The notes: a model not told the origin generated them from the letters alone. A stretch of 60,343 nt of DNA from Betaproteobacteria bacterium (GCA_947476215.1 CANJQI010000006.1:1-60343), one strand, 5' to 3'. Shown: positions 1-10,794, numbered from the stretch's first letter. Made by a program: numbers and translations.

Positions 1-39
1 AGGTGCGGCGACTGTTGACATTCGTACAGGAGAATTGCC

Positions 40-975
40 ATGCCCCAATCCAAGATCCGCCGTTACCTGCGTCACGGCATGCTGCCGCAGCTCAGCGTGT
101 TCGAGGCCGTTGCGCGCCTCGGAAGCTTTACCCGCGCCGGAGAAGAGTTGTATATGGCGCAGCCTACGGTCTCCGTGCAGATCAAGAAGCTTACGGAAAC
201 CATAGGCGCGCCGTTGTTGGAGCAGGTCGGCAAAACGGTAAGGCTGACGTCGGTAGGTCGGGAACTGCAGATTGCAAGCAGTGAGATCTTCCAGGCGTTT
301 AGCCGATTTGAGCAAAAGGTGGCGGACACGCGCGGACTGCAGACCGGCTCGCTCGACGTCGCAGCCAGCACCGTCGCCAAATATTTTACTTCGCGCATGC
401 TGGTTGAATTTGCGAAAGTCTATCCGGGAATCACCGTGCGCATGCACGTCGGGCATCGGCAGTCGCTGCTCGATCGCATCGCGACCAACGCCGACGATCT
501 GTACCTGATGGCGAACCCGCCGTCAGGTGATGAGGTGGTAAGTCTGCGCTTGATGCCCAACCCTGTCGTGGTGTTCGCCTGCAGCGATCATCCGCTGGCA
601 GGGCTATCCAGCATTCCATTCGCGCGACTTGCACAGGAACCCCTGCTGGTGCGCGAGTCCGGTTCCGGCACCCGCATGACCACCGAGCGCCTGTTCCGTG
701 AGCGGGGAATTACGCCTAACATACGCATGGAACTCGGCAGCAACGAATCCATCCGCGAAGCCCTGACGTCCGGCCTGGGCGTGTCCATCATGTCGCGCCA
801 GTACGCAGGCGTGGATCTGGACGCCAACCTGACCGTGCTGGATGTTGAAGGATTTCCGATCAAATCGCACTGGTACTTGGTCTACCCGGTAGGCAAGCAG
901 TTGTCATTTATCGCGCAGACATTTCTCGACGTTCTGCGCAAGGAGGCACAGCGTCTGGATTCCGTGAAAACCTGA
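40..975 (+). CDS. LysR-family transcriptional regulator (CbbR/CysB-like)
   Basis: A 311-residue DNA-binding regulator. The winged helix-turn-helix lies at about residues 17-76, with the recognition stretch TRAGEELYMAQPTVSVQIKK; the rest is the two-lobed effector-binding domain that in this family senses a small molecule. A good ribosome site, AGGAG, lies 7 bases before the ATG, so the start is firm. It converges with the metal-efflux operon that follows and is not obviously its regulator, since LysR proteins usually control divergent or distant targets. The 14 residues before the usual LysR start (MLPQLSVFEAVA) form a short N-terminal extension. Family certain, effector unknown. Confidence 0.9.
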   Translation: MPQSKIRRYLRHGMLPQLSVFEAVARLGSFTRAGEELYMAQPTVSVQIKKLTETIGAPLLEQVGKTVRLTSVGRELQIASSEIFQAFSRFEQKVADTRGLQTGSLDVAASTVAKYFTSRMLVEFAKVYPGITVRMHVGHRQSLLDRIATNADDLYLMANPPSGDEVVSLRLMPNPVVVFACSDHPLAGLSSIPFARLAQEPLLVRESGSGTRMTTERLFRERGITPNIRMELGSNESIREALTSGLGVSIMSRQYAGVDLDANLTVLDVEGFPIKSHWYLVYPVGKQLSFIAQTFLDVLRKEAQRLDSVKT

Positions 976-1030
976 AAGATACCGAGTTCCAGCTCAAGCA
1001 CGGTAATCGCCAAAATGTAGGCGCTGCGTC

Positions 1031-4000
1031 TCACTTCAGTTTCAACGGCCTGCGCATCAGCAAGTATGCCGCGGGAATGACGAACATCGACAGCAACGGC
1101 GCGGTAATCATTCCGCCCACCATGGGAGCGGCGATGCGTTGCATGATTTCCGATCCGGTTCCGGTGCCAAACATAATGGGCAGCAGACCGGCGATGATGA
1201 CGGCCACCGTCATCGCCTTGGGGCGCACGCGCAACACCGCGCCTTCGGCAATCGACTGCATCAGCAGGTCCAGGGTAGGCGCCTCGCCCGATGCGAGCCG
1301 TGCATCCCACGCGTGCCTGAGATAGAGCAGCATGATCACGCCGAATTCGGCGGCGACACCGGCAAGTGCGATGAAACCGACACCACTGGCCACCGACAGG
1401 TTGTGATTGAGCAGCCACAACAGCCAGAAGCCGCCCACCAATGCAAACGGCAGTGTCGCCATGATGAGCAAGGCCTCGTCCACGCGCTGAAAAGTGAGAA
1501 AGAGCAGCATGAATATGATGGCGAGGGTGGCCGGTACCACGATTTTGAGCCTGGCACTTGCGCGTTCCAGGTATTCGAACTGCCCTGACCACGACACCGA
1601 ATAGCCGGGCGGCACTTTCACCTCCCGCATTACGGCCTGCTGCATATCGATCACCGCCGACTTGAGATCGCGGCCACGGATGTCGACGTACACCCACCCG
1701 GCGAGCCTGGCGTTTTCCGACCGCAGCATGGGCGGGCCGTCGGTAATGCCGATTGCGGCGACATCCGTTAATCGTATTTGCGCGCCGCGTTCGGTGAGCA
1801 CCGGCAGGTTGCGTATCTTCTCGACCGAGTCACGGATTTCGCGCGGATATCGCACGTTGATCGGAAACCTTTGCAGCCCCTCGACGGTTTCGCCGATATT
1901 ATCGCCACCGATCGCCGCGGACACGATGCTCTGCACATCCGCGATGTTCATGCCATACCGCGCCGCGGCGTCACGATCTATCTTGACATCGATATAGCGT
2001 CCGCCATTGAGACGTTCGGCAAGCGCTGAACTTACACCGGCTACTGTCCTGGTCACACGCTCGATATCGCCCGTGATGCGATCGATTTCCTTGAGGTTGG
2101 TCCCTGCCACTTTCACGCCGACCGGACTCTTGATACCGGTGGCAAGCATATCGATGCGATTGCGGATCGGCGGCACCCAGATGTTCGAAATTCCCGGCAC
2201 TTGGACAATGCGGTCGAGTTCCTCAACGAGCTTGTCGGGCGTCATGCCCGCACGCCATTCGCTGCGCGGCTTGAACTGTATGGTGGTCTCGAGCATCTCC
2301 AGGGGCGCGGGATCGGTGGCCGTTTCGGCACGGCCCGCCTTGCCGAATACGCGCGCCACCTCCGGCACGCTCTTGATCAACCTGTCGGTCTGCTGCAGCA
2401 GTTCCGTGACTTTTCCGATGGATATGCCGGGCAGAGCGGACGGCATATAAAGCAGATCGCCTTCGTCGAGCGGCGGCATGAATTCACCTCCCAAACGGAT
2501 TGCGGGATAGATCGCCAACAACCCGACCATCAATGCACCCACCAGTGTCGTGCAGGGAAAACGCAGAACCAGAGCGAGGCATGGCCGGTAGACCGCGATC
2601 AGCAGTCTGTTGAGCGGGTTCGCGGATTCGCCGGGGATCTTGCCGCGTATCAGATAACCCATCAGCACGGGGATCAACGTCACCGCCAACCCCGCCGACG
2701 CAGCCATCGCATAGCTCTTGGTGTACGCCAGTGGAGAAAACAGCCGGCCTTCCTGTGCCTCCAGCGTAAACACCGGTATAAACGACAACGTGATGATCAG
2801 CAGGGAGAAAAACAGCGCCGGCCCGACCTCCGCCGCCGCATCGGCAATGACCCGCCAGTGTTCATCGCCGCGCAAAACACAACCCGGATGCGCGTGCCGC
2901 CAGCGCTCCAGATGCTTGTGTGCGTTTTCTATCATCACGACTGCGGCATCGACCATGGCGCCGACAGCGATGGCGATGCCGCCCAGCGACATGATGTTTG
3001 CATTCACGCCCTGATAATGCATGACGATAAACGCCATCAAAATACCTATCGGCAGGGTGACGATGGCCACCAGGGATGAGCGCACATGAAACAGGAACAG
3101 CGCGCAGACCAGCGCCACAATGACGAACTCCTCGACGAGTTTTTCGCCGAGGTTGCTGACCGCGCGCTTGATCAGATCGGAACGGTCGTAGGTCGGCACG
3201 ATTTCCACGCCGGGCGGCAAGCCCGGCTTCAACGATTCCAGCTTGGCCTTGACCGCGGTAATGGTTTCGAGCGCGTTCTTGCCCGAGCGCATGACGATAA
3301 TGCCGCCCACGACTTCTCCCGTTCCGTCCAGTTCCGCGACCCCACGCCGCATCTCGGGACCTACCTGCACTCGCGCCACATCGGCTAGCCGCACGGAAAT
3401 CCCGGTGTTGGTCGTCATCAGCGGAATCCTGCGAAAATCGTCAAGCGATTGCAGGTAGCCGGAAGCGCGCACCATGTATTCGGCCTCTCCGAGTTCAAGC
3501 ACCGAACCGCCGCTTTCCTGATTTGCTTTCTGCACCGCGTCTATGACCTTCGAATGCGGGATGTTGTAAGCGCGCAATTTGTCGGGATCGAGAACGATCT
3601 GATATTGCCGCACCATGCCGCCTATGCTGGCCACTTCCGAGACATTGGGCACCGTCTTCAACTCGTATTTGAGGAACCAGTCCTGCAGCGTGCGCAATTG
3701 CGACAAATCCATGCTTCCGCTGCGATCCACCAGCGCATACTCGTATACCCACCCCACGCCGGTTGCGTCCGGACCCAGCGCGGTTTTGGCCTGAGCCGGC
3801 AGGCGCGACTGCGCCTGATTCAGGTATTCCAGCACGCGCGAGCGCGCCCAGTACGGATCGGTACCGTCTTCGAACAGTACGTAAACGAATGAATCGCCGA
3901 AGAATGAATAGCCGCGCACCGTTTTCGCGCCCGGCACCGAGAGCATGGTGGTCGTCAGCGGATAGGTGATCTGGTTTTCGACGATCTGCGGCGCCTGCCC

Positions 4001-4162
4001 CGGAAAGCTGGTGCGTATGATCACCTGCACGTCGGACAGATCGGGAATCGCATCGAGTGGTGTGCGCTGCACGGACCACGCGCCCCACGCCGAAACGAAT
4101 ATCGTCGCCAGCAACACCAGAAAGCGGTTGGCGATGGACCAGCGTATGAGTTGCGCGATCAT
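1031..4162 (-). CDS. cusA: CusA/CzcA-type heavy-metal RND efflux pump, inner-membrane subunit
   Basis: A 1043-residue proton-driven RND transporter of the heavy-metal (HME) branch; full length for the family. Helix 4 carries the proton-relay Asp in [16 protein letters not shown]. The porter domain holds methionines in the contexts [19 protein letters not shown] and [10 protein letters not shown], which match the three Met residues that bind Cu(I)/Ag(I) in E. coli CusA, so monovalent copper or silver is the likelier substrate than zinc or cobalt. The ATG overlaps the stop of the adaptor gene by four bases (ATGA), indicating translational coupling. It is the last gene of the operon. Substrate is inferred from the Met positions only. 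Confidence 0.92.
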   Translation of the reverse strand: MIAQLIRWSIANRFLVLLATIFVSAWGAWSVQRTPLDAIPDLSDVQVIIRTSFPGQAPQIVENQITYPLTTTMLSVPGAKTVRGYSFFGDSFVYVLFEDGTDPYWARSRVLEYLNQAQSRLPAQAKTALGPDATGVGWVYEYALVDRSGSMDLSQLRTLQDWFLKYELKTVPNVSEVASIGGMVRQYQIVLDPDKLRAYNIPHSKVIDAVQKANQESGGSVLELGEAEYMVRASGYLQSLDDFRRIPLMTTNTGISVRLADVARVQVGPEMRRGVAELDGTGEVVGGIIVMRSGKNALETITAVKAKLESLKPGLPPGVEIVPTYDRSDLIKRAVSNLGEKLVEEFVIVALVCALFLFHVRSSLVAIVTLPIGILMAFIVMHYQGVNANIMSLGGIAIAVGAMVDAAVVMIENAHKHLERWRHAHPGCVLRGDEHWRVIADAAAEVGPALFFSLLIITLSFIPVFTLEAQEGRLFSPLAYTKSYAMAASAGLAVTLIPVLMGYLIRGKIPGESANPLNRLLIAVYRPCLALVLRFPCTTLVGALMVGLLAIYPAIRLGGEFMPPLDEGDLLYMPSALPGISIGKVTELLQQTDRLIKSVPEVARVFGKAGRAETATDPAPLEMLETTIQFKPRSEWRAGMTPDKLVEELDRIVQVPGISNIWVPPIRNRIDMLATGIKSPVGVKVAGTNLKEIDRITGDIERVTRTVAGVSSALAERLNGGRYIDVKIDRDAAARYGMNIADVQSIVSAAIGGDNIGETVEGLQRFPINVRYPREIRDSVEKIRNLPVLTERGAQIRLTDVAAIGITDGPPMLRSENARLAGWVYVDIRGRDLKSAVIDMQQAVMREVKVPPGYSVSWSGQFEYLERASARLKIVVPATLAIIFMLLFLTFQRVDEALLIMATLPFALVGGFWLLWLLNHNLSVASGVGFIALAGVAAEFGVIMLLYLRHAWDARLASGEAPTLDLLMQSIAEGAVLRVRPKAMTVAVIIAGLLPIMFGTGTGSEIMQRIAAPMVGGMITAPLLSMFVIPAAYLLMRRPLKLK

Positions 4163-5466
4163 TTGCCGGTGCCGTGCTGACGTTGTGCCGGCGGCGCATC
4201 CGGAGGCTCCGACATGCGCGTCGCGGTTGCCTTGAGACTGGACTCGGAGTCGATCAGGAACTGGCCTGATATGACGACCTTCTGGCCGGCAGTCAGCCCC
4301 TTGCGGATTTCCGTCTGGCCATGCGCTTCAGCGCCGATGTCGACGTCAACGGGCTGATATTTCCCCGGTTCGGTCTCGACGAACACAACCTTGCGCTGCC
4401 CTGTGTGTATCACGGCCTCGCTGGGCACCGTCAAGACCGCGGCCTTGGCCGGCGCGGCGAAATCGATGTTTGCAAACATGCCCGGCGTCAGCGATCCATC
4501 TGCGTTGGCGACTTCGATTCTGGCCCTCAGCGTGCGGGTCGCAGCATTCACCTCGGGCAGTATCGCAGCCACGCGGCCTTGATACAAGCGGCCGGGCGCC
4601 GCGAGCGCATGCACCACCACACGGTGGCCCGGACGTATCTGTGCAACGCGCGTTTCAGCAATTTCTGCATACGCCCACACCGATGATAAGCCATTGATTT
4701 TGAATAAAATTGATCCCACTGCCACGGTCATGCCTTCGCGCACGCCGAGTTCGGAGATCACACCGCCGATGGGCGCGGCCAGCGTGAAGCGCGGGTTTGC
4801 CTTGCCGGCTGTCTCGACGACGCGCACCTGATCCTCGCTCATGCCCGCCAGCAGCATGCGCTGGCGCGCCGCGGCGAGCACGACATCGAGGCCCTGGCCC
4901 TGCATGCGCCGTACCGACAGGTATTCCTCCTGCGCAGCGATCCACTCCGGTGCATATAGTTCAGCCAGCGGCTGACCTTTGCGTACCGGGTCTAGCGGAG
5001 CACGCACGTACAAGCTTTCCACAAACCCGGCGGTGCGTGCGGTTACCACGGCAACGTCGCGCTCGTTGTATGCAATGCTGCCGACAACATCAAGTTTTTG
5101 CGTCATGGCGCCCGTGCTCACTTCCGCAGTACGCACGCCGAGGTTCTGCTGCATGCGCGCACTGATGCTGACGGTTCCCGTATCGCTGTCGCCATCCGCA
5201 TAAACCGGCACCAGTTGCATGTCCATGAAAGGCGATTTGCCGGGTTTGTCGAATTTCTGAGCCGGCACCATGGGATCGTGCCAGTACAACACCTTCCTGC
5301 TATCGGGCGTATCAACCCCATTCGCACCGTGCGCGGGGTCGGCGGCAGGCGCGGTAGCGCCTGCCATGCTGGTTCCACGATTCATGCCCAAGCGGAAGCC
5401 GCCATAGCTTGCAGCGACTACGACACCTGTAACTGCCATTGCAATCACCAGCGTTCGCATGTTCAT
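4159..5466 (-). CDS. cusB: CusB-type periplasmic adaptor of the metal RND pump
   Basis: A 435-residue membrane-fusion protein that bridges pump and outer-membrane channel. One N-terminal membrane anchor lies at about residues 5-25. It is followed at residues 61-90 by a heavy-metal binding domain with the pattern YWHDPMVP...[12 protein letters not shown], typical of Cus/Czc adaptors and able to hand metal to the pump. Barrel-sandwich and beta-barrel domains follow. The start is placed at 5466 because GGAG sits 5 bases upstream and the ATG overlaps the channel gene stop by ATGA; a longer frame to 5547 has no such support. The C-terminus carries a short proline- and histidine-containing tail. 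Confidence 0.9.
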   Translation of the reverse strand: MNMRTLVIAMAVTGVVVAASYGGFRLGMNRGTSMAGATAPAADPAHGANGVDTPDSRKVLYWHDPMVPAQKFDKPGKSPFMDMQLVPVYADGDSDTGTVSISARMQQNLGVRTAEVSTGAMTQKLDVVGSIAYNERDVAVVTARTAGFVESLYVRAPLDPVRKGQPLAELYAPEWIAAQEEYLSVRRMQGQGLDVVLAAARQRMLLAGMSEDQVRVVETAGKANPRFTLAAPIGGVISELGVREGMTVAVGSILFKINGLSSVWAYAEIAETRVAQIRPGHRVVVHALAAPGRLYQGRVAAILPEVNAATRTLRARIEVANADGSLTPGMFANIDFAAPAKAAVLTVPSEAVIHTGQRKVVFVETEPGKYQPVDVDIGAEAHGQTEIRKGLTAGQKVVISGQFLIDSESSLKATATRMSEPPDAPPAQRQHGTGK

Positions 5467-6815
5467 TTGCGCTCCTTCGACGACGATGTGGATGCAGGAC
5501 GCGATTCGTGTGCACCATCGGGTACAAGGAAATTGAGCTGAGCCCACACGCGAGCCGTATCCATTTCAAGCTGCACCCGCTGGATGCGCACGTCGATTTC
5601 ATTTCGGCGCGCGGCCAGCACGGCGGCCAGGTCGCTCTTGCCGCCACGATAGGCAACCAGCGCAGCCCGTGTGCGGTCGGCAGCGAGTGGGAGCAATTCG
5701 CGATCGTAACGGCCACAGCGTTCCAGACCGTTTTCCCATTCGTTCAACATTGCCCGCACCTCGGCAACATGCGCACGCAAACCATCTTGCTGTTGCGCTT
5801 TGGCGCGATCAACCAATGCCAGCCGGGCCCTGAGCTCGCGCTCCTGGCGGTTCTTCTGATCCCACTGCAAGGGCACGGAGACACCGATGGAAATCATGTT
5901 GGAATACGCCGGGCCACGCTGCTGATAGGCGAGTTCGACGCTCCAATCCGCCTGCTTGTTCGCCTTGGCCAGTAACGCGTCGGCCTCCGCAATCGCAACC
6001 TGACGGCCGAGCACCGCGATTTCCGGATGATATTCAAGCTCGCGATCAAGCGCACGGGGGTTAATGCGCACGGCACTGATGTCCGGTTCACCGGCGAGCG
6101 GAGCGTCGGCAGCCTCGCCCGCCCAGCGCGCCAGCATCGCGCGCGCGCTGCGCAGGCGGCGATCAAGTTCCGAAAGGCGATCGTGCAAGGCAACGCGCGA
6201 TGCGCGCGCGGCTAACACCTCCGCCTGACTGCCGCGCCCGGCGCGATAAGCACCCTCGGCCGCCTCGATCTCCAGACCGGCTTCTTCCGCCTGGGCGGTC
6301 ATGACGGTCCGCATGCGTTCGAGGTAATAACGATCCAGCCATGCAAGCGCGGTATCGCGCTGTATGGCGGCCTCCGATGCAGATCGCTCGGTGACGGCGA
6401 GTTCCGCTTCGCGCGTGTAACGCTCCGATTTGAAGCGGCGTTTCTCAGTGCGCGTCAGTTCCTGCGTTATCCCGATACGGCGCATGGTCATGAAATCGCG
6501 CGCCAGGCTGAATTGATCCGCGCCATCGGCGGGAAGATTGTCGATCCCGAATTTAAACACCGCGTCCGGAAGCTGTCCGGCAGCGACGGACATTTCCCGT
6601 GATGCGGAAATCATTGCGTCGCCGGCGGCCAGCCGCGCGGACCGTTCGACCGCGATGCGCTGCGCGCCTTTCAACGTCAATGCCGATTGAGCGACTGCTG
6701 TATCCGGAGCCAGGATGAGCCCGACCAGTAGCGCGGATACGGCGATCGCGCATCGCCCCAACGCGGACCGCAAGCATGAGGTGCGGAAACGCCGCACGCG
6801 AGTAAGCAGCACCAT
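5463..6815 (-). CDS. cusC: CusC/CzcC-type outer-membrane efflux channel (TolC family)
   Basis: A 450-residue TolC-family channel. A signal peptide with a hydrophobic run around residues 22-40 ends near AVAQSAL. The rest is rich in long amphipathic helices (Ala/Glu/Arg/Leu repeats) in two halves, as expected for the helical tunnel. A GGGAG ribosome site lies about 5 bases before the ATG. It heads the three-gene efflux operon and is coupled to the adaptor by a 4-base overlap. No lipobox Cys is visible, unlike E. coli CusC, so it is probably a plain beta-barrel/helix channel. Assignment to the metal pump follows from the operon. Confidence 0.88.
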   Translation of the reverse strand: MVLLTRVRRFRTSCLRSALGRCAIAVSALLVGLILAPDTAVAQSALTLKGAQRIAVERSARLAAGDAMISASREMSVAAGQLPDAVFKFGIDNLPADGADQFSLARDFMTMRRIGITQELTRTEKRRFKSERYTREAELAVTERSASEAAIQRDTALAWLDRYYLERMRTVMTAQAEEAGLEIEAAEGAYRAGRGSQAEVLAARASRVALHDRLSELDRRLRSARAMLARWAGEAADAPLAGEPDISAVRINPRALDRELEYHPEIAVLGRQVAIAEADALLAKANKQADWSVELAYQQRGPAYSNMISIGVSVPLQWDQKNRQERELRARLALVDRAKAQQQDGLRAHVAEVRAMLNEWENGLERCGRYDRELLPLAADRTRAALVAYRGGKSDLAAVLAARRNEIDVRIQRVQLEMDTARVWAQLNFLVPDGAHESRPASTSSSKERK

Positions 6816-6840
6816 GAGTATCTCCCGAACAAATCCGATT

Positions 6841-6867
6841 CCCGCCGCGCACCAGCGCGCCGGCGGG
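6841..6867 (-). other. Stem-loop in the leader of the cusC gene
   Basis: CCCGCCG (6841-6847) pairs with CGGCGGG (6861-6867); an inner CGC/GCG pairing closes an ACCA-containing loop. It lies between the small secreted-protein gene and cusC. There is no T-tract after it on the minus strand, so it may be a processing or attenuation hairpin that sets the ratio of the first gene to the pump genes rather than a true terminator. Confidence 0.4.
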
Positions 6868-6889
6868 TCTTACCAGACTTGCGGGAAGG

Positions 6890-7285
6890 TCAAATACGCA
6901 GAAAGCCGAAACGTATCAACGGCGGCGGCGAGGTCTCTCGCTCCGGATAGGCTGGATGGGAAGCGATACGGTCGTCCGCTTCGATAACTGTCGTTTCAAC
7001 GACGACGGTGTAAGACATCGCCATCGGCGGGACCGGTATGTGTGGTGTCGTTTGCACGGCCTGATCCCCGGACTGGCAATGCTGGAGGCAAAGGTTGGCG
7101 TTTCCGGAACCGTGTGAGTCGCAATCCGGCATGGCCATCGGAGTTTGCGGGAACAATGCGGCATGCAGCATGTCGCCCGGACTCATGTTTACAGGGCACG
7201 CGTACGCAGCCACTGCCATCTGCGCGAATAGCAGCACCGCGATGCCGTATCGGGCGATTGCCCGGCGAAAAACCCAAATCCTCAT
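6890..7285 (-). CDS. Small secreted Cys/Met/His-containing protein upstream of the cus operon
   Basis: A 131-residue protein that I cannot place in a named family. It has a signal peptide (hydrophobic residues about 12-29, YGIAVLLFAQMAVAAYA). A short mature part follows with motifs CPVNMS, PMAMPDCDSH and CLQHCQSG and a final basic/aromatic stretch. Five cysteines plus many Met and His residues in the exported part suggest periplasmic binding of copper or another soft metal. It is transcribed toward cusC, 74 bases away, so it is probably the first gene of the efflux operon. Similar small secreted proteins often precede metal-efflux genes in betaproteobacteria, but function here is inference from composition and place. 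Confidence 0.6.
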   Translation of the reverse strand: MRIWVFRRAIARYGIAVLLFAQMAVAAYACPVNMSPGDMLHAALFPQTPMAMPDCDSHGSGNANLCLQHCQSGDQAVQTTPHIPVPPMAMSYTVVVETTVIEADDRIASHPAYPERETSPPPLIRFGFLRI

Positions 7286-7493
7286 CTAACACAGTCTACA
7301 CCATGCGTGTGGCGGGTTCTTGATCCATGTCAACAAGTCTGGCGTGCCGTGCCGCGCGATTCAGATTACCTGTCAGGCACCAATGGCACAACCTTAACAA
7401 GAAGCTCAACCACTTAACGCGGCCGCGTTGGGAGTTTGAATTGATCCGTTAAGCGCAACGTTTAAAGTCTTCTTGCTCACGCACGCCCTCAAC
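7286..7493. other. Intergenic region between hslU and the cus cluster
   Basis: A 208-base gap after the hslU stop and before the small secreted-protein gene; the copper operon promoter should lie here on the minus strand. A 14-bp perfect palindrome, AACGCGGCCGCGTT, lies at 7416-7429. I do not see a convincing CueR/MerR-type operator or a clear terminator. Confidence 0.4.
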
Positions 7494-8819
7494 TCACAGC
7501 ACGTAGCGAGCAAGATCCTCGCTCTGCGCCAATCCCTTGAGACGTGAGTCGACGTACGCATCATCGATAGCTATCGTCTGGCCTGAATGCTTTGCCGCGT
7601 CAAACGAGATTTCCTCGAGCAACTTTTCCATCACGGTATGCAGCCGGCGTGCGCCTATGTTCTCGGTCTTTTCGTTGACTTGCCACGCTATCTCGGCCAT
7701 GCGCTTGATTGCGGACGGCTGAAACTCGAGTTTCACACCCTCGGTCTCCAACAACGCCTGATATTGCCGCGTAAGACAGGCGTCGGTATTGGTCAGTATC
7801 TGTTCAAAATCGGTTACGCTGAGGCTGGCCAACTCAACGCGGATCGGGAAGCGCCCCTGCAATTCCGGTATCAGATCCGACGGCTTGGCGAGGTGAAATG
7901 CGCCGCTGGCTATGAACAGGATATGGTCGGTCTTGATCATGCCGTACTTGGTCGACACCGTCGTGCCCTCAACCAGCGGCAGGAGATCCCGTTGTACGCC
8001 CTGACGGGAAACTTCGGCACCGGAAGCCTCACCACGGCTGGTGATCTTGTCGATCTCGTCGAGAAACACGATCCCGTTCTGTTCAACGTTGGTGACGGCG
8101 TGGGACTTGAGGTCATCGTCGTTGACCAGTTTCGCAGCCTCTTCCTCGATCAGCAGTTTCATCGCTTCGCGGATTTTGACCTGCCGGCTCTTCTTGCGCG
8201 ACGTGCCGAGATTCTGGAACATGCCCTGTATCTGGGTCGTCAGATCCTCCATTCCCGGCGGCGCGAAAATTTCCATGTGCGCCTGCGGCGTGGCGACTTC
8301 AATCTCGATCTCCTTGTCGTCGAGCTCGCCTTCGCGCAGCTTCTTGCGAAATTTCTGCCGTGTAAGGTTATCGGTGTCCGACAGCGCACTGTCGCCATCG
8401 CGCGCCGATGGCAGCAGAATATCAAGCACGCGCTCCTCAGCCTGGTCCTCAGCCTGCCGCCGTACCTTGCGCGTTGCGTGCTCGCGCGCCTGCTTGATCG
8501 CCGATTCGACCAGATCACGGATGATGGTATCGACGTCGCGTCCGACATATCCGACTTCGGTAAACTTGGTCGCTTCGATCTTGATAAACGGCGCATCGGC
8601 TAGCCGCGCCAGGCGACGTGCGATCTCCGTCTTGCCCACGCCCGTGGGGCCTATCATCAGAATATTCTTGGGCGTGATCTCCTGCCGCAGCGGCTCCGGC
8701 ACTTGCTGCCTGCGCCAGCGGTTTCTTAATGCGATTGAAACAGCACGCTTGGCGGCGTCCTGCCCTATGATATGTTTGTCCAGTTCGTGGACGATTTCCT
8801 GCGGCGTCATGTGGCTCAT
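7494..8819 (-). CDS. hslU: HslU, ATPase subunit of the HslUV protease
   Basis: A 441-residue AAA+ unfoldase that caps the HslV peptidase and feeds it folded or regulatory proteins in the cytoplasm. Walker A GPTGVGKT is at residues 57-64. Walker B is in the stretch [10 protein letters not shown]. The C-terminal tail EDLARYVL is the segment that docks into HslV and activates it. Length and ends match the family. It follows hslV on the minus strand, separated by a 124-base gap full of 7-bp repeats. The start [10 protein letters not shown] lacks a clear Shine-Dalgarno, and an alternative ATG lies three codons in. Confidence 0.97.
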   Translation of the reverse strand: MSHMTPQEIVHELDKHIIGQDAAKRAVSIALRNRWRRQQVPEPLRQEITPKNILMIGPTGVGKTEIARRLARLADAPFIKIEATKFTEVGYVGRDVDTIIRDLVESAIKQAREHATRKVRRQAEDQAEERVLDILLPSARDGDSALSDTDNLTRQKFRKKLREGELDDKEIEIEVATPQAHMEIFAPPGMEDLTTQIQGMFQNLGTSRKKSRQVKIREAMKLLIEEEAAKLVNDDDLKSHAVTNVEQNGIVFLDEIDKITSRGEASGAEVSRQGVQRDLLPLVEGTTVSTKYGMIKTDHILFIASGAFHLAKPSDLIPELQGRFPIRVELASLSVTDFEQILTNTDACLTRQYQALLETEGVKLEFQPSAIKRMAEIAWQVNEKTENIGARRLHTVMEKLLEEISFDAAKHSGQTIAIDDAYVDSRLKGLAQSEDLARYVL

Positions 8820-8831
8820 TGCTTATGTGGC

Positions 8832-8866
8832 GGTGATTGGTGATTGGTGATTGGTGATTGGTGATT
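8832..8866 (+). repeat. Heptanucleotide tandem array, five perfect copies (GGTGATT)n
   Basis: Five uninterrupted copies of GGTGATT, followed by GGCAACA. On the other strand the unit reads ACCAATC, which fits the pattern ACYNNTY seen in the other arrays of this window. It ends 12 bases upstream of the hslU start codon, in its leader. Confidence 0.9.
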
Positions 8867-8904
8867 GGCAACAGGTCCGTTACAGAATTTTGCGTAGGCG
8901 CTCC

Positions 8905-8939
8905 ACCGCTTACCGCTCACTGATTACCGTTTACCACTA
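8905..8939 (+). repeat. Degenerate heptanucleotide array (ACCGCTT-like, five units)
   Basis: Five 7-base units in register: ACCGCTT, ACCGCTC, ACTGATT, ACCGTTT, ACCACTA. It faces the perfect array at 8832-8866 in inverted sense and lies just after the hslV stop. The register and the shared AC-Y-N-N-T pattern argue for a decayed array rather than chance. Confidence 0.65.
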
Positions 8940-8943
8940 CAAG

Positions 8944-9480
8944 TCATTCAAGCAGTTCGATGATGTGCTGCTGATTGGTATATATGCACAGATCGCCCGC
9001 GATGACCAGCGATTGCTTGACGATATCCTCGGGCGGCATAGTCGTGTGCTCCAGCAGCGCGCGCGCCGCCGCCTGCGCATAAGGGCCGCCGCTGCCGATC
9101 GCAACCAGGCCCTGTTCAGGCTCGATTACATCGCCGTTGCCGGAAATGATCAGCGAGCTCTGGCTGTCACACACCACCAGCATCGCTTCGAGACGGCGCA
9201 ATATTCGATCGGTACGCCAGTCCTTGGCAAGTTCCACCGCCGAACGCAACAGGTTGCCCTGGTGTTTCTCCAGTTTGGCTTCAAAACGCTCAAAAAGCGT
9301 GAACGCATCCGCCGTGCCGCCGGCAAAGCCGGCGAGTATTTTGTCGCCGTACATGCGGCGCACCTTGCGTGCGGTCGACTTGACGACCACGTGTCCCAGT
9401 GTAACCTGGCCGTCGCCGCCGAGCGCCACGCGCTTGCCGCGCCGCGCGGAGACGATGGTAGTGCCGTGAAACTGTTCCAT
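8944..9480 (-). CDS. hslV: HslV, peptidase subunit of the HslUV protease
   Basis: A 178-residue N-terminal-threonine peptidase related to the proteasome beta subunit. The start [14 protein letters not shown] shows the processing site: the catalytic residue is Thr7 after removal of six residues. The motif [16 protein letters not shown] and the usual length confirm the family. It precedes hslU, which supplies unfolded substrate. The pair degrades misfolded proteins during heat stress in the cytoplasm. Just upstream is the end of the CDF exporter gene, and no separate heat-shock promoter is obvious in the 56-base gap. Confidence 0.97.
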   Translation of the reverse strand: MEQFHGTTIVSARRGKRVALGGDGQVTLGHVVVKSTARKVRRMYGDKILAGFAGGTADAFTLFERFEAKLEKHQGNLLRSAVELAKDWRTDRILRRLEAMLVVCDSQSSLIISGNGDVIEPEQGLVAIGSGGPYAQAAARALLEHTTMPPEDIVKQSLVIAGDLCIYTNQQHIIELLE

Positions 9481-9536
9481 GAATTAGCGCGCCGACCGGC
9501 GAGTCATCAATATCGGGGCGCTATTATCCCACACCG

Positions 9537-10469
9537 TCACACCACGTGATCGGGCGCCAGCACACACGGAATGGCGGAAGTGCCCGTTTCGATCTGTACC
9601 GTGACATGTCCGATATGGAACTTGTGCTCAACCTGCTGAATAACGCTGGACAGAAACTCGTCTCCCGGATGCCCGTTCGGCATCACCATGTGCACGGTTA
9701 ATGCCGTTTCGGTGGTGCTCATGGCCCAGATGTGCAGATCATGTACTTCCGTGACGCCGTCAAGTTCGGCGAAATAGCGACGCACGTCCGCCGGATTGAC
9801 GCTCTCCGGGGCAGCCTGCAGCGCCAGCCTTACCGAGTCGCGCAACAATCCCCAGGTGCCGACAAAAATGACGGTAATGATCAACAGGCTGGTAACCGGA
9901 TCAAGCCACGTCCATCCGGTGTATTTCATCGCGATGCCCGCCACCACAACGCCCAGCGATATCCCCGCATCCGCAGCCATGTGCAAGTACGCACCACGCA
10001 CGTTGATGTCGGTCTTGCTGCCCTTCATGAACAGCATCGCCGTCGCCGCATTGATCATCACACCCAGCGCCGCCACCCAGATCACGATCGTCTCGTTGAT
10101 GACGCTGTCGTTCTGAAATCGCAAGATGGCTTCCCACGCGATGCCACCGGTAACGATCAAAAGCAACATCGCGTTTCCCAGCGCCGCCAGTATGGTGGTG
10201 CCACGCAGTCCATACGTAAAACGCGCGGTCGGCGGGCGCCGTGCCAGGGCCATCGCACCACCCGCGAGTACCAGCCCCAGCACGTCGCTGAGGTTATGCG
10301 TGGCGTCCGCGATCAACGCCAGCGAATTGGCGCTGATTCCACTCACCCACTCGACCACGACAAAAATGACGTTCAGCGTGATGCCAAACACGAACGCACG
10401 CCCCATCCCGCCAGCGGGGGCCTTATCGTGATGGTGGTGATGACCGTGATCGTGTGTGTGGGCGTGCAT
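9537..10469 (-). CDS. CDF-family zinc/divalent cation exporter (CzcD/ZitB-like)
   Basis: A 310-residue cation diffusion facilitator. The N-terminus is a histidine cluster, MHAHTHDHGHHHHHDK. Helix 2 carries HNLSD in ATHNLSDV and helix 5 carries HMAADAG; this H/D/H/D set is the usual zinc transport site. The C-terminal cytoplasmic ferredoxin-like domain contains VHDLHIWAM and ends near FHIGHVTVQIE, where the family binds extra metal at the dimer interface. Length is normal. It is divergent from the carboxyltransferase operon across a 325-base gap and converges on no gene. The role is zinc (or cadmium/cobalt) export in exchange for protons. Confidence 0.93.
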   Translation of the reverse strand: MHAHTHDHGHHHHHDKAPAGGMGRAFVFGITLNVIFVVVEWVSGISANSLALIADATHNLSDVLGLVLAGGAMALARRPPTARFTYGLRGTTILAALGNAMLLLIVTGGIAWEAILRFQNDSVINETIVIWVAALGVMINAATAMLFMKGSKTDINVRGAYLHMAADAGISLGVVVAGIAMKYTGWTWLDPVTSLLIITVIFVGTWGLLRDSVRLALQAAPESVNPADVRRYFAELDGVTEVHDLHIWAMSTTETALTVHMVMPNGHPGDEFLSSVIQQVEHKFHIGHVTVQIETGTSAIPCVLAPDHVV

Positions 10470-10794
10470 TTGTATGAGGTTTAGTAATCGCCAGAGGCAG
10501 CACGTTTGGAAATCCCCGCGACCGGCCGGGATTCCATTGTAAGTCCAAAAACTCCGCGGAAGATGTTCATGTTACTGACCTTTTCACGATTCATGATCTT
10601 CATGCCGTCATGTCAACGAATACCGGAATCCGGTATTTGTCGCATTCTTCCTCAGTATCGCGGTGAATGTGGCTGGCGACAGTGTCATCTTCCTGTGTGT
10701 ATTCATGTTAATGTTCAAGTCAACTTTTGGCAGGATAGACATCCCGTGCAGTGGCACGACCGATAAGCAGCGCCGAACCCGAGGAGTATGCCGG
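10470..10794. other. Divergent promoter region between the CDF and carboxyltransferase genes
   Basis: A 325-base non-coding stretch that must hold promoters for both flanking genes. Its main feature is the palindrome at 10619-10637. The open frame that runs through it from 10663 is an upstream extension of the carboxyltransferase frame without a ribosome site. I see no clear sigma-70 promoter pair. Confidence 0.5.
10619..10637. promoter_or_regulatory. 19-bp palindrome, candidate operator
   Basis: AATACCGGAATCCGGTATT: arms of 9 bases around one central base, fully symmetric. It lies 149 bases before the CDF start and 157 bases before the carboxyltransferase start. Length and symmetry suit a dimeric repressor such as a GntR- or TetR-type protein; no regulator gene is adjacent. 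Confidence 0.5.

Noticed and set aside
6868..6895. MerR/CueR-type operator before cusC
   Set aside because: The stretch has TTGACC and a GGTAAG but the dyad is not symmetric, and it overlaps the end of the upstream gene.
7587..8603. 338-codon frame opposite hslU
   Set aside because: Shadow of HslU; no start signals.
8832..8866. CRISPR array
   Set aside because: Repeat unit is 7 bases without spacers; no cas genes.
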